From: Chitinophaga caseinilytica | Lineage (GTDB): Bacteria; Bacteroidota; Bacteroidia; Chitinophagales; Chitinophagaceae | Length of the DNA stretch: 64,000 nt | Assembly (NCBI RefSeq): GCF_038396765.1 | Contig: NZ_CP150096.1 | Location: 2,463,001-2,527,000, forward strand | Direction: 5' to 3' | In this document: one piece after another, positions 63,403-64,000 of the stretch | Numbering within the stretch: position 1 is the first letter of the stretch | Layout of the letters: each line of letters opens with the position of its first letter | Made by a program: the position numbers and the translations under genes | The notes under the pieces: generated by a model | Told to the model about the DNA's origin: nothing | Seen by the model: the letters and a program-made list of their open reading frames with translations, nothing else | The model's database searches: none

Positions 63403-63486
63403 TACAACCGTTCGTCACCCGACCCACTGTTGTAACTGAATTTACGTATCCATTCAAACGGCCCCCGGGCCTCAAATCAAGGAAAA

Positions 63487-64000
63487 ATGAAAACGATCCT
63501 CTTTGCGCTGGCGTTGACCGGCATTACGTTCTCCGCATCCGCGCAGCAATATAAAAAAGCATCCCTCCAGGCTGCAGGCCTCACCTGCGCCATGTGCTCG
63601 AACGCTACCCAGAAAGCACTGAAAACCCTCACTTTCGTTGACAAGATCGACACAGACCTCAACACCACCACCTTCATCCTCCATTTCAAGCCCGGCGCCA
63701 ACGTCAATATCGACCAGATCCGCCAGAAAGTGGAAGGCGCAGGTTTTTCGGTAGGGAAACTGGTGATGACGGCCGATTTCAACGGCGTGAAAGTGGAAAA
63801 CGACGCACATGTACCCTTCGCGGGCCAAACCCTGCACTTCGTGAACGTGAAACCCCAGACCCTCAGCGGTGAAAAAGACGTAACGGTGATCGACCGCGAC
63901 TTCCTTCCCGCCAAATCCTTCAAGAAATACGCCGCCTTCACCAAGATGAAATGCATCAACACCGGTGTCATGGAATCCTGCTGCGGCAGCGACAAGAAGG
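63487..64000 (+). CDS. Secreted heavy-metal-associated (HMA) domain protein, 3' end outside window
   Basis: The frame from ATG 63487 is open to the window edge (171 codons). Signal peptide MKTILFALALTGITFSASA then Q, followed by an HMA domain (about 22-90) with the metal-binding GLTCAMCS (CxxC) and the SVGKLVMTADFNG segment. Beyond it are beta-strands and a Cys-containing stretch (KCINTGVMESCCGS). Probably a periplasmic copper/heavy-metal binder acting with the preceding HYC_CC_PP protein. The remaining C-terminus is not visible. Confidence 0.8.
   Translation, partial: MKTILFALALTGITFSASAQQYKKASLQAAGLTCAMCSNATQKALKTLTFVDKIDTDLNTTTFILHFKPGANVNIDQIRQKVEGAGFSVGKLVMTADFNGVKVENDAHVPFAGQTLHFVNVKPQTLSGEKDVTVIDRDFLPAKSFKKYAAFTKMKCINTGVMESCCGSDKK

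Overview
The window reads as a chromosomal segment of a Bacteroidota bacterium, most likely family Chitinophagaceae and close to Chitinophaga. The evidence is a SusC/SusD pair, a type IX secretion protein (PorW/SprE) with a substrate carrying a C-terminal sorting domain, LytTR-type two-component signalling, Bacteroidota-specific small families (HYC_CC_PP, AtpZ plus bactofilin) and many matches to the phylum's promoter (TTG, 19-20 bases, then TAnnTTTG). Genes are GC-rich at third positions, so long antisense open frames are common and were ignored. No rRNA, tRNA, CRISPR array, insertion sequence or prophage was seen.

Layout. 1-8.3 kb: end of kynU, an SGNH hydrolase, accA, dapA, an outer-membrane protein, an STAS protein with rnz, and clpC. 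8.5-13.7 kb: three consecutive secreted-protein genes, the last with a T9SS sorting domain. 13.7-17.9 kb: cmk, a noncoding stretch with a possible structured RNA, a TPR-LytS kinase with its LytTR regulator, and a candidate small RNA with promoter and terminator. 18-25.5 kb: ispH, a DUF3472 protein, a hybrid kinase, a rhomboid protease and rpsA. 25.9-34 kb: SusC/SusD, two tiny paralogous membrane proteins and a siderophore-type TonB receptor. 34-37.2 kb: a divergent RtcB ligase, two small unknown genes (one HEPN-like) and a HAD phosphatase whose 3' end is partly duplicated. 37.3-41.4 kb: a sulfite reductase/siroheme operon with a palindrome, a promoter, a Cys-containing leader peptide and mutually exclusive hairpins. 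41.5-47 kb: thioesterase, pyrG with a structured leader, yidC and an M28 peptidase. 47-48.5 kb: an unknown gene and a Panacea (DUF4065) antitoxin-like gene with a frameshifted partner. 48.5-56.8 kb: PBP1A, porW/sprE, a membrane coiled-coil protein, bactofilin, AtpZ, a subunit-I-like protein, SprT and a gene broken by one in-frame stop. 56.8-64 kb: OsmC, DUF4407, a G-rich tandem repeat, sucC, purine nucleoside phosphorylase, a frameshifted porin and the start of a metal-handling cluster.

How genes work together. Sulfite reductase needs siroheme, and the next two genes (CobA-type methyltransferase and precorrin-2 dehydrogenase/ferrochelatase) make it. The upstream leader has every element of classical ribosome-mediated attenuation keyed to cysteine, and this is the most interesting system in the window. 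PorW and the T9SS substrate belong to one export route. The porW-bactofilin-AtpZ block concerns the cell envelope.

Two genes (48.2 and 61.3 kb) are each broken by one missing base in a G/C homopolymer, so assembly error must be considered. The stop codon at 56.57 kb is a substitution and is harder to explain that way.
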